The translations under genes were made by a program, and so were the position numbers. Below, one piece after another: positions 43,371 through 51,203 of a stretch of 52,763 nucleotides of DNA; the first letter of the stretch is position 1, and the number at the start of each line of letters is the position of its first letter. Source of the DNA: Agrobacterium arsenijevicii. Lineage in GTDB: Bacteria > Pseudomonadota > Alphaproteobacteria > Rhizobiales > Rhizobiaceae. The notes beneath the pieces were generated by a model. That model was not told the DNA's origin. It ran no database searches and saw only the letters and a program-made list of their open reading frames with translations. The DNA lies in assembly GCA_000949895.1 (NCBI GenBank), contig JWIT01000025.1:1-52763 (forward strand). The letters are read 5' to 3'.

Positions 43371-43385
43371 GCAAAAACCGTGCCA
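43371..43385 (-). promoter_or_regulatory. sigma-54 (-24/-12) promoter for the reductase gene
   Basis: The minus strand reads TGGCACGGTTTTTGC: TGGCACG-N4-TTGC with GG-N10-GC, a full RpoN consensus match. Predicted start near 43360, inside the operator, about 73 bases before the ATG. Confidence 0.82.
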
Positions 43386-43784
43386 ACTCCCGGAATGAAG
43401 ACAGATGAAGCATTGCTTATTGACCCAGGCGGACAACTATAAATCCCTTAGATTTATTTATTTTCAAATGGTTACCAGGAGTTTGTGCATGGAGTGGAGG
43501 ATGTCGGAGAACGTCCCCTGCGCAATTCAACGAGCTGTAATGTCCGCGCCGACATCGGATCAAACATTTATCAAGCTCGAGATGCAGTCGCCTTTTTTTT
43601 AGTCGCGCCGCAAAACCAAGCCCAAGCGATTAGATAACCTCGCCAGATTATCTTACATATTGGCGAATACGACTCGCTGCGGATCGCCTACACCGCACAG
43701 CGAGAGCGTTGGAAGTATTGGCCCCTCGATGGGCTATGAAACGGAAGCCTTATTCAGCAGGAAATAACGCGGCATGGGCTTTAT
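43386..43784. other. non-coding stretch upstream of the reductase promoter
   Basis: AT-rich, with no supported gene. A 65-codon open frame at 43405-43602 has no recognisable content. It would hold an enhancer site for the sigma-54 promoter. Confidence 0.4.
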
Positions 43785-44315
43785 GTGACTATGCATGAAG
43801 AGATCGCGGTTGCTGCGCCCGCGTCGCTGATGGATGATGAGGCATCGACCTTGCCGGTTACAGCATTGACTGCATGGTTTACCCTGATCGAGACTAGTCG
43901 TCTGGAGGCCGGAGATACGGTAGTGGTGCAGGGCACCGGCGGTGTCGCCCTGGTCGGCCGCTGCATTGGGCCTCACGGACGGACGCGGCGTCGATCATGT
44001 GCTTGAACTGATCGGCGGTGACAATCTCCATCAATCAGCCGCAGCACTCGCAAGCGGCGGCCGCATCGCTCAGATCGGCTTCCTCAAGGGATCAGAGATC
44101 GTACACGGCGGGTTCCCATGATGCTGAAAAGGGCTGTCATCCAGGGCATCACTGTCGGGCGCAGGCGGGCATTCGAAGATTTGGTGCGTGCCATCGATGA
44201 GCATGGCATCAAGCCGGTGATCGGCGAGGCTTACGCGTTCGAGAACACGCGTGCGTCTTTCGATCACCTTGAACGCGGGCCATTTGGCAAAATCGTCGTG
44301 ACGGTTTCGCAATAA
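43785..44315 (+). pseudogene. remnant of NADPH:quinone / zinc-type alcohol dehydrogenase-like gene
   Basis: The middle and end of a medium-chain dehydrogenase/reductase. In order: STLPVTALTAWFTLIETSRL, GDTVVVQGTGGVAL, a jump to VDHVLELIGGDNLHQSAAAL with GGRIAQIGFLKGSE, then MLKRAVIQGITVGRRRAFED and FENTRASFDHLERGPFGKIV. The N-terminal domain is gone, and there is an internal deletion plus frameshifts after VALVG and after the IGFLKGSEI stretch. Not functional. Confidence 0.82.
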
Positions 44316-44963
44316 CCGAGCGCGACGCCGCCAGATGACGACGTCTGCCTCTAGTGGCCGCTAAAACGCCTCAAATCCGGCGGCCAAACGGCTTGAAGGG
44401 ATTTTTCCGCGGCCTGCAAAAATTACCGCTGATTTTGCTTTCCCTACCCGCAGCGCGCCAGCGCATCCAGCTTAATCCGCTACAGGCTGCGGCTTTGAAG
44501 TAGTAGTTGGCACATTCGGCAGACTGGCTCGTGTCTTATGGGACTGAAAGCGTTTGAACTTTCGCCTGATCCAAGCCCTGAACTTCAGATTAGCGCAGTC
44601 AGCCAGAAGGCCCAGGGGGACCAGTTCCTCGGATCGCAGTCGCTCGCCCCGGCGCGCGGGATCGAGGTCTGATCGGGCGAAGTCGAACCGCGACCTCTTT
44701 GGCGCGCTTTTACGACCACAGACCTACAACTGACGCCTTACCATTTTTGCGGCCAACAGATGAATGAGACGGTATGATCGTCGGAATCGAGGTGAAGGCC
44801 GCCGCGACATTGAAGTCCGGCGGACTTTGTGGGACTGTGGACCTTGGACGAGACGCGCAAGAAGCGGTTTGCCTACGACGTTGTGGCCGATGACAACACC
44901 GATCTCGTGCCTTTCGGTGATAGGTTGGTGCCCCGTCTCATGCAAGCAGAGTGCGGGGCTGAA
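44316..44963. other. non-coding stretch, possible gene debris
   Basis: About 650 bases with no supported gene. A frame beginning at 44829 (LDETRKKRFAYDVVADDNTD) has protein-like composition for about 35 codons but then runs antisense through the lipoprotein gene, so at most it is a fragment. Confidence 0.4.
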
Positions 44964-45215
44964 TCAGCAGCGATCAGTATAGCGACGGCCGCGACGATCC
45001 TGATAGACACATTTGCCGGGCTCTGTGGCCTTACCTATAATCGCGCCGGAAGCACCGCCAACGGCTGCGCCGACGGCCGCACCTTCCCAGGAGCCGCTGG
45101 CTAATCCGCCTATTATGGCGCCAGACGCCGCTCCAATTCCAGCGCCGCGGCCGGCATGTTCAGAGCAACCCGTCAGAGCAAGTGCAACGAGAGCAATGGC
45201 AATCAATCTTTCCAC
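44964..45215 (-). CDS. glycine-zipper outer-membrane lipoprotein
   Basis: An 83-aa exported lipoprotein. Signal peptide with lipobox LALTGC (Cys at about residue 16). A glycine-zipper of the YMGG type then follows, AGIGAASGAIIGGLASGSWE and AAVGAAVGGASGAIIGKATE, and a basic C-terminal tail with two Cys. Such proteins sit in the outer membrane. GTG start: GAGGAA lies seven bases upstream, and the longer upstream frame overlaps nothing protein-like. It is downstream of the sensor kinase, on the same strand but separated by about 130 bases. Confidence 0.8.
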   Translation of the reverse strand: MERLIAIALVALALTGCSEHAGRGAGIGAASGAIIGGLASGSWEGAAVGAAVGGASGAIIGKATEPGKCVYQDRRGRRYTDRC

Positions 45216-45343
45216 AATGGTTTCCTCGTAGGATGTTTCGTTTGGAACCATGATGATCGAGGTCGATCCATCATTGGTTGACACACTTGATGCGGTGGTT
45301 CCATTACGGGGACCTTACGAAAATCGTGGTGACCATCCTTTCG

Positions 45344-46735
45344 CTAAGGCGACTGTCCTGCTTGGGATCGACTTGGCTGCTGCCCGTTTTCATGCTGATT
45401 GTGCACGGGCAGCGATACAACGAATCTGCTTCCAACCCCGGTTTCTGGCTCCAGAACCACTTCACCTCCGTGCGCGCGGGCAATATCCCGAACCATCTTC
45501 AAGCCGAGGCCCGCTCCGCTGCCATGGGGGGTGAACCGGTAGAACGCCTCGAAAATGAGCTCGCGTTTTGCGTCATCGATGCCGGGACCCTGGTCCTCCA
45601 CCTCGATTACGCCGCCTTCAGATACGCGGACCGAAATGCTTCCTTTCTTGCCCCCGTGCTGGACAGCATTCTGAATCAGGTTCACGAACATCCGATCCAG
45701 CGCGGCCGCATCTCCGTTCACCCAGACCGGATCTTCCGGGCAGTCGAGAGAGATCGTGTATCCTTCGGCTACCGCGTAGGGTGCGAGATCGGCAATCGCT
45801 TCAGCAACAATCTTACCGAGATCGACTAATCGGCGCTCGGGCGGGTTCTGCCGGAACGTCTCGATATCGAGCAACTGCTTCACGAGAACGGCCAGTCGAC
45901 GAACAATGAGCTTGAACTTGTCCGTCTCCGGTCCCGGGTTGAGCACTTCGAGACGGACCTGCAGGATGGCGATCGGCGTTCGCAACTCGTGGGCAGCGTT
46001 GACAAAGAAGCGCTCCGTCAGTTCCGTGCCTGCATCGATCCTGAGGAGAGCCTTGTTCATGCCGCGTACCATCGGTAGGATTTCGCGAGGCAGTTGTCCG
46101 TCTTCGATCTGGGTTCCTCTTGCCTCGTAGTCGATCTGGTCGATCTGGCTCGCAACCTGTTTCACCGATCTCAGACTGAAATGAATGACAAGTGGCACGC
46201 CGATCATGGTCAGCACGATCAATGCGAGGACGGGAAGAATGACTGCGATGCCGCCGAGGCGCAGAACCGCGTCGACGTCGGACAGGAAGCCGCCGCCCCC
46301 GGTCCAGATCGCAGTACGGCCGACTGCCGTATCGAGGTTGTCGAAGCGCGAGGTCAAATAGTCGGCGCGGTCTGTCGCCCGAAGGTCGATCGTCCTGATG
46401 TCGTTGGCCAATGCCATCACCGAGGAGGTGACGTGGGGGACAGGGCCATAGGTCAGCTCTTCACCGTCAGGCGAGCGGGCGATGATCCAGAGACCGGGCG
46501 AGGCCGACATGAACTCCCGCAACTGCGAAGTCGGCGCGAGCGCAATTCGTCCATTCGCATCGCGGACCAACGACCGGGCGATCGACACGGGCAGTCGCGG
46601 ATGGACAACGACGCCCCCCGACGTGGCCTTGAAGGCGAGCGCTATCCCCAACCAAGCAACGGCGAGCAGCGTCAGAGCCTGGAAGATCATAAGACCCAAG
46701 GTGATGCGCCAGCCAAGTGACCAGTTGCCTCTCAT
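45344..46735 (-). CDS. sensor histidine kinase
   Basis: A 463-aa membrane kinase. Transmembrane helices at about 12-35 and 161-184 enclose a 125-residue periplasmic sensor. The phospho-acceptor His249 is in FVNAAHELRTPIAIL; the N-box is NLIQNAVQHGG, G1 DQGPGI and G2 GAGLGLKMV. The start overlaps the response regulator by four bases (ATGA), a translationally coupled pair. The C-terminal tail (HNQHENGQQPSRSQAG) is polar. Signal unknown. Confidence 0.94.
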   Translation of the reverse strand: MRGNWSLGWRITLGLMIFQALTLLAVAWLGIALAFKATSGGVVVHPRLPVSIARSLVRDANGRIALAPTSQLREFMSASPGLWIIARSPDGEELTYGPVPHVTSSVMALANDIRTIDLRATDRADYLTSRFDNLDTAVGRTAIWTGGGGFLSDVDAVLRLGGIAVILPVLALIVLTMIGVPLVIHFSLRSVKQVASQIDQIDYEARGTQIEDGQLPREILPMVRGMNKALLRIDAGTELTERFFVNAAHELRTPIAILQVRLEVLNPGPETDKFKLIVRRLAVLVKQLLDIETFRQNPPERRLVDLGKIVAEAIADLAPYAVAEGYTISLDCPEDPVWVNGDAAALDRMFVNLIQNAVQHGGKKGSISVRVSEGGVIEVEDQGPGIDDAKRELIFEAFYRFTPHGSGAGLGLKMVRDIARAHGGEVVLEPETGVGSRFVVSLPVHNQHENGQQPSRSQAGQSP

Positions 46736-47412
46736 CGCGCAGCACTCGGGGTGATGAAGTAGCCGACGCCACGGATATTGTGGATTTCGGCACCTGCCTC
46801 AGCTTCGATCAGCTTCTTTCGCAGCCGTGAGACATTGGCTTCGAGCGAGTTGGAGGCGATCTCGTCATCGAAAGCATAGACGGCATCCTCGAGCACGTTC
46901 TTGAGGATGGTCCGTCCCGGACGTCGAAGGAGGCTTTCCAGAATCAACAGTTCCCTTCGGGTCAGCGCCAGCCGAACGCCCCCGACATAGGCCTCGCGTA
47001 CCTGGATATCGAAGTCCAGGTGGCCAAGCGCAATCTTTTGGGTTGAAATGTCCGGCGATCGTCGCAGAACCGCCCTGATGCGGGCAAGCAACTCGTCAAC
47101 CTCGAAGGGTTTGGGCAGGTAATCATCCGCCCCGTTGTCGAGGCCTGAAATCCTGTCCTTGGCCGAACCAAGTGCCGAAATCACGATCACAGGTATCTTC
47201 CTTTCGCGGGCTCGGAGTCGTGGAACAAGCGTGATGCCGTCTCCGTCCGGCAATTGGCGGTCAATCAGCACAACGTCATGTACATCGTGCTCCAAGGCCT
47301 CGCGGGCGATAGAGAGGTTGGGTGCGAAATCGACGATCATGTCGTGACGCCGAAGCACGGTCGTCAAGGCATCGGCCATCTCCGGCTCGTCCTCGACCAG
47401 AAGAATTCGCAT
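46732..47412 (-). CDS. OmpR-family response regulator
   Basis: A 226-aa regulator. Receiver domain with acidic pair (VEDEPE), phospho-acceptor Asp51 (VLIDRQLPDGDG) and Lys in YLPKPFEVDELLARI. The winged-helix DNA-binding domain covers about 128-222 (LALTRRELLILESLLRRPGR and SNSLEANVSRLRKKL). It is the partner of the kinase that follows. An EF-hand protein and an exported glycine-rich protein lie upstream on the same strand and are possible targets. Confidence 0.94.
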   Translation of the reverse strand: MRILLVEDEPEMADALTTVLRRHDMIVDFAPNLSIAREALEHDVHDVVLIDRQLPDGDGITLVPRLRARERKIPVIVISALGSAKDRISGLDNGADDYLPKPFEVDELLARIRAVLRRSPDISTQKIALGHLDFDIQVREAYVGGVRLALTRRELLILESLLRRPGRTILKNVLEDAVYAFDDEIASNSLEANVSRLRKKLIEAEAGAEIHNIRGVGYFITPSAAR

Positions 47413-47721
47413 CTACCGTACCTTTCGAGCTCCTGAGGTTATTTGGATTTAATACCCTGTTTTACATCAGTCCGCTCAATCGGACAGAACTGCGTGGTCC
47501 CTACAGTAGCGTTACAGCCATTGCCACCGCCTTCGCTCCCATATGCGCGGTCGTCCATTCCATTGCGCCTAAGTACGCCGGATGTCGGTTCATGGAAATG
47601 GGAGCGTGCTTAGAGTGACGATCTGCGTCCGACGTATCGACAGGGCGTCGGCCGGAGTGGTCCTGGCGACCACTTCTACCGATTTTGCCGGAGCGTATGT
47701 TGCGTCAGAGCCTGCAGCAGA
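47413..47721. other. intergenic region upstream of the response regulator
   Basis: About 310 bases without a supported gene; it should carry the promoter of the regulator-kinase operon and the end of the EF-hand transcript. No clear hairpin or operator stands out. Confidence 0.4.
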
Positions 47722-48105
47722 TCAGGGCTGCTGTTCGGACCTTTGCGAGACAGAGGCAATTGCCACCTTAATCTCGTCCATGCTTAGAAAGCCGTCGCCG
47801 TCGGAATCGATATTGTCGAAATAGCCATCGAGCGCGACATTGGCTTTTGCCTCTTCCCGATCGATCTTCCCATCCTTGTTGATGTCCAGTTCCTTGAAGC
47901 TGTCGTCGAGCTCTGCCCGCTGCTTCGCGAGAATATCCGTCATGTACGCACCGAATTCCTGACGGTCGACTGAGCTGTCGTTGTTCGTATCCATTTGCTC
48001 AAAGGCTTTGTCGATGAGCGCCTTATCAGCCACTTCCTCGGCGTGGACCGTGATTGCACTGGCCGAGAATAGGACAGTCGCCAGCATAGCAATTTTTATT
48101 TTCAC
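47722..48105 (-). CDS. exported EF-hand calcium-binding protein
   Basis: A 127-aa protein with a signal peptide (MKIKIAMLATVLFSASAITV, cleavage after VHA). Three EF-hand loops are visible: DTNNDSSVDRQE, DINKDGKIDREE and DSDGDGFLSMDE. The first two and the third have the canonical 12-residue D-x-D/N-x-D/S-G pattern with Glu at position 12. It is predicted periplasmic and should bind calcium. Its neighbours are a two-component system on the same strand and a frameshifted exported protein 23 bases upstream. Confidence 0.9.
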   Translation of the reverse strand: MKIKIAMLATVLFSASAITVHAEEVADKALIDKAFEQMDTNNDSSVDRQEFGAYMTDILAKQRAELDDSFKELDINKDGKIDREEAKANVALDGYFDNIDSDGDGFLSMDEIKVAIASVSQRSEQQP

Positions 48106-48128
48106 AGTGGTATTCCTTACTTATGCAG

Positions 48129-48442
48129 TCAATTGTGGCGGACAGGTCGATACTGGTCGTAGTGGCGAGGCATCTGCCCCCGGCGCCAATCAAGGCGGTC
48201 GTCCCGCCACGAGCGGCGATTGTCCTTTGTGACGACACCACCGATGAGGCCGCCTGCGACAGCCCGCCAATAACGGCACGTGGATCGCCCTGCGAGACGA
48301 TGGCGCCGCCGAGAAGCCCCAGACCGATCCCTAGGGCAATGTTGCGCTCTTTCTTTCCAGCATGGGCCAGTTCCGGCACGCTCACGAGCGACAGGACAAC
48401 TGCAAGCGTCGCAGTCACTTTCCCTAGTTTGTGAAAATTCAT
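48129..48442 (-). pseudogene. exported glycine-rich protein with a frameshift
   Basis: Signal peptide (LGKVTATLAVVLSLVSVPEL, cleavage after AHA), then KKERNIALGIGLGLLGGAIV and DPRAVIGG. At about 48263-48268 (CCCGCC on the plus strand) the frame breaks: one frame continues with unnatural LSQAASSVVSSQRT, while the neighbouring frame gives AVAGGLIGGVVTKDNRRSWR and ends PRHYDQYRPVRHN before a stop at 48129, just upstream of the EF-hand gene. A single G gained in that run restores a 100-aa glycine-zipper protein. It is either a recent mutation, a sequencing error or programmed slippage. Confidence 0.65.
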
Positions 48443-49202
48443 TCGGAATGCTCCTTTCCGAGGCTTCGTTGCATCTTGAGAAAGGAATCGGGTTGACGCC
48501 TTACGGCAACATTACGCGTTCCGAAAAAAGTGAGGAGCGTGATGGTCGCAGAAGAACCACACACTCCAGCAGTTAGGGGTGCCAGCTCGTAGCCCATAGA
48601 CCGAGCGCGGCGTTGGAGATTCACATCGTCGGGCCAACGCCGGTTTCGGCGGCGCGGCTCGACAAATTCGTAGCGACCAACATCCATCATCTGCCATGCA
48701 AATCTCCAGATAGCCCTGGAAACCTTCTCGTACACCCAGCAAGCCTCAAAATACAGCCAGTCCAATGGGGCGGAGACGGCACCTACGTGTGGATGACGCT
48801 GTTGCGAATACATCTCGTTACAAATTGATACAATCTTGCCCATGACGGGCAAACCTGTGTGACGTCCTTTTATTATGACGGTCTTGGAAAAGCGCGATCC
48901 AAGGGAGTTGTGGGACTCCTGCGTTGCTCCCCAGTCAAACGCTCCTCGACCTCCCTGCGGTCGGGGAGCGCGGCTTTCCTGGAACCCGGCATTTGCAACG
49001 CACGACTGTGCGAACGGGGAAGAGTCTCCAAATCAATCTATAGTTGTATTTATGTCACGCAGATTTTTTTGAAGTATGCGTCAACATACCAGAAACACTG
49101 ATTTAATTTGCGACTCAACTTTTTGTCAGCCTAACTGTGAAGTATCGCACAGCTTCCTTTTATGTGCGATAAGCAACTTTAAATTGAAGAATGGAGATCA
49201 CT
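48443..49202. other. intergenic region upstream of the porin gene
   Basis: About 760 bases. A 137-codon minus-strand frame (48439-48852) touches the next gene with an ATGA overlap but has no recognisable features, so it is not called. The part from 49020 to 49190 is AT-rich and should contain the porin promoter. Confidence 0.4.
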
Positions 49203-50237
49203 ATGAACATCAAGAGCCTCCTCATCGGCTCCGCAGCGGCTCTCGCTGCTGTCTCTGGCGCACAAGCTGCCGACGCGATCGTTGCAGCAGAACCTGAGCC
49301 TCTCGAATATGTGCGCGTTTGCGACGCGTTCGGCACTGGTTTCTTCTACATTCCAGGCAGCGAGACCTGCCTCAAGTTCGGCGGATACATCCGTTTCGAA
49401 GGCCGCTTCGGCCAAGACCGACGCGGGTCCTCAGACTGGGACTTCAATACGCGCGCGCAGTTCGACGTTGATACACGCACCGAAACCGAGCTTGGTGCGC
49501 TACGTGGCTTGATCGGTTTCCGCGGTGAAGCCGCAAATGGCAGCCGTGAAGACAGTGCCGTCCACGTGGATCAGGCCTTCATCTCGCTTGGCGGCCTGAC
49601 TGTCGGTAAGATCTACAGCGAATGGGACAACGACTTGGCCGGCGAAACCGATATTCTGTCGACCAATACCCTGTTCAATTCCGTCCGCTATACCTACCAG
49701 GCGGGAGGCTTTACAGCTTACATCGCGGCTGAGGAACTCGAAGGCATCGGCTTTGCAGGCAGCAATGAGCAGGACAACAATGTCGGCGTCAGCGGTTTTG
49801 TTGGGGGTACGATTGGCGCCCTCACCTACTCCATCGTCGGCTCCTATGATGTAGACTATGAAGAAGGTGCTGTGCGCGGCATGCTGTTTGCCGACATCGG
49901 ACCTGGCACCCTGGGTCTGTCTGGCATCTGGGCTTCTGGTGTGAACTCCTACTGGGCTGAGAGCGAGTGGACCGTTGGCGCGGAATACGCATACAAGGCG
50001 ACGGACAAGCTCACGATCATCCCAGGTGCACAGTACCTCGCCGGCGTTTCCTCAAGAGACGGCGACGGTGATATCATTGCTGCAGACTGGTCCGACAACG
50101 ATGCTTGGACAGCCGGCTTGACTGTCGACTACCGCGTCGTTGAGGGCCTCACAACAATGATCACCGCCAACTACTATGAGGAGGATGGCGGGGACGGAGA
50201 AGTCCGAGGCTTCGTTCGTGTCCAGCGCGGCTTCTGA
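49203..50237 (+). CDS. Omp2b/RopA-type porin
   Basis: A 344-aa outer-membrane beta-barrel porin of the alphaproteobacterial Porin_2 family. It has a signal peptide (MNIKSLLIGSAAALAAVSGA, cleavage after AQA), then the family start LEYVRVCDAFGTGFFYIPGS and ETCLKFGGYIRFEG, alternating amphipathic strands and the terminal aromatic RVQRGF with Phe as last residue. The ATG at 49203 has GGAG six bases upstream. A terminator follows directly. Porins of this type are the main Rhizobiales outer-membrane channels. Confidence 0.95.
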   Translation: MNIKSLLIGSAAALAAVSGAQAADAIVAAEPEPLEYVRVCDAFGTGFFYIPGSETCLKFGGYIRFEGRFGQDRRGSSDWDFNTRAQFDVDTRTETELGALRGLIGFRGEAANGSREDSAVHVDQAFISLGGLTVGKIYSEWDNDLAGETDILSTNTLFNSVRYTYQAGGFTAYIAAEELEGIGFAGSNEQDNNVGVSGFVGGTIGALTYSIVGSYDVDYEEGAVRGMLFADIGPGTLGLSGIWASGVNSYWAESEWTVGAEYAYKATDKLTIIPGAQYLAGVSSRDGDGDIIAADWSDNDAWTAGLTVDYRVVEGLTTMITANYYEEDGGDGEVRGFVRVQRGF

Positions 50238-50253
50238 GCTCTAACATTTAAAA

Positions 50254-50277
50254 AAGCCCGGTCTAAAAACCGGGCTT
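50254..50277 (+). terminator. rho-independent terminator after the porin gene
   Basis: AAGCCCGGT / ACCGGGCTT stem (9 bp) with a CTAAAA loop, 17 bases after the stop codon; an A-run precedes it, so it would also work for the opposite strand. Confidence 0.85.
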
Positions 50278-50483
50278 GAAACATCCTGTGACGGGACGTG
50301 TGACGGCACAAAACGCCGCGGCTTTCACCCGTTCTGATGCATTTTCTTGGAAACGCTTTCCAACGGCCGACGGGTTGCGGATCAATCGGGACCGCGCGAC
50401 AATGTTGCGACAATTTATTACATTTTTCCCAGTGCGGTCTGGCTATTGTTCCGATAAAATCTTCGGGCTCAGAGGGAAATCAC

Positions 50484-51203
50484 ATGCAAGCAGCGCCGCA
50501 TATTGTGGTTGTCGACGACCACAGCGACATTCGAGATCTGGTAGGACAGTACCTGGAGAGGCATGGCTACCGAGTCAGCCTTGCAGACGGCGGTCCGACG
50601 CTGCGCAAAATAATCGAAACCGATCCCGCCGAGCTTATAGTACTTGACGTGATGATGCCGGGTGAAGACGGGCTGTCTATTTGTCGTCAGCTTCGTGTTT
50701 CAACGAATGTTCCGGTCCTTTTCTTGACGGCGATGGCTGACGATACTGACCGTATCATCGGCTTGGAGTTAGGTGCCGACGACTATCTTGTAAAACCGTT
50801 CAACCCGCGAGAATTGCTTGCCCGCGTTAGAGCAGTGCTCCGCCGCGCGGTGAGGGCGTCTCATTGCCAACAACCGGATTTCACAAAAAAGATTCGTATT
50901 GGCCAGTGGTGCGTTAATATGGGAAGCCAGGAACTTGCGGGCGACGATGGTGTCGGCGTTTCCCTGAGCACGGCCGAATTCAGGTTGCTTAAGGTTTTCA
51001 TCCAACGTCCAGGACATGTTATGACACGCGATCAGCTTCTGGATCTTACTGTTGGAAGGACCGCCGAAATATTCGATAGAAGTATCGATAACCAGGTAAG
51101 CCGTCTTCGTAAGAAAATCGAGCAGGACCCAAAAAATCCAACAATCATCAAGACCCACTGGGGGGGCGGTTACAGTCTCGCAGTCGAGGTTGCTAGGGTA
51201 TGA
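50484..51203 (+). CDS. OmpR-family response regulator
   Basis: A 239-aa regulator. Receiver with acidic pair (VVDDHSD), phospho-acceptor Asp55 (VLDVMMPGEDG) and Lys in YLVKPFNPRELLARV. The winged-helix domain starts near residue 140 (LSTAEFRLLKVFIQRPGHVM and SIDNQVSRLRKKIEQDP). AGAGGGA lies six bases before the ATG at 50484; the upstream open frame has no good start. It overlaps the kinase gene by four bases (ATGA). Position next to the porin suggests an OmpR/EnvZ-like role in porin control, by analogy only. Confidence 0.94.
   Translation: MQAAPHIVVVDDHSDIRDLVGQYLERHGYRVSLADGGPTLRKIIETDPAELIVLDVMMPGEDGLSICRQLRVSTNVPVLFLTAMADDTDRIIGLELGADDYLVKPFNPRELLARVRAVLRRAVRASHCQQPDFTKKIRIGQWCVNMGSQELAGDDGVGVSLSTAEFRLLKVFIQRPGHVMTRDQLLDLTVGRTAEIFDRSIDNQVSRLRKKIEQDPKNPTIIKTHWGGGYSLAVEVARV

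Noticed and set aside
44829..45104. Plus-strand frame with LDETRKKRFAYDVVADDNTD
   Set aside because: The first 35 codons look protein-like, but the remainder is antisense to the glycine-zipper lipoprotein, so no complete gene is supported.
48439..48852. 137-codon minus-strand frame overlapping the exported glycine-rich gene by ATGA
   Set aside because: The overlap looks like coupling, but the protein is unrecognised, has odd Trp/Cys/Met content and its last codons merely read through the next gene's ribosome site.
48975..49000. TGGAAC...TTTGC upstream of the porin as a sigma-54 promoter
   Set aside because: Spacing between GG and GC is 12 instead of 10.
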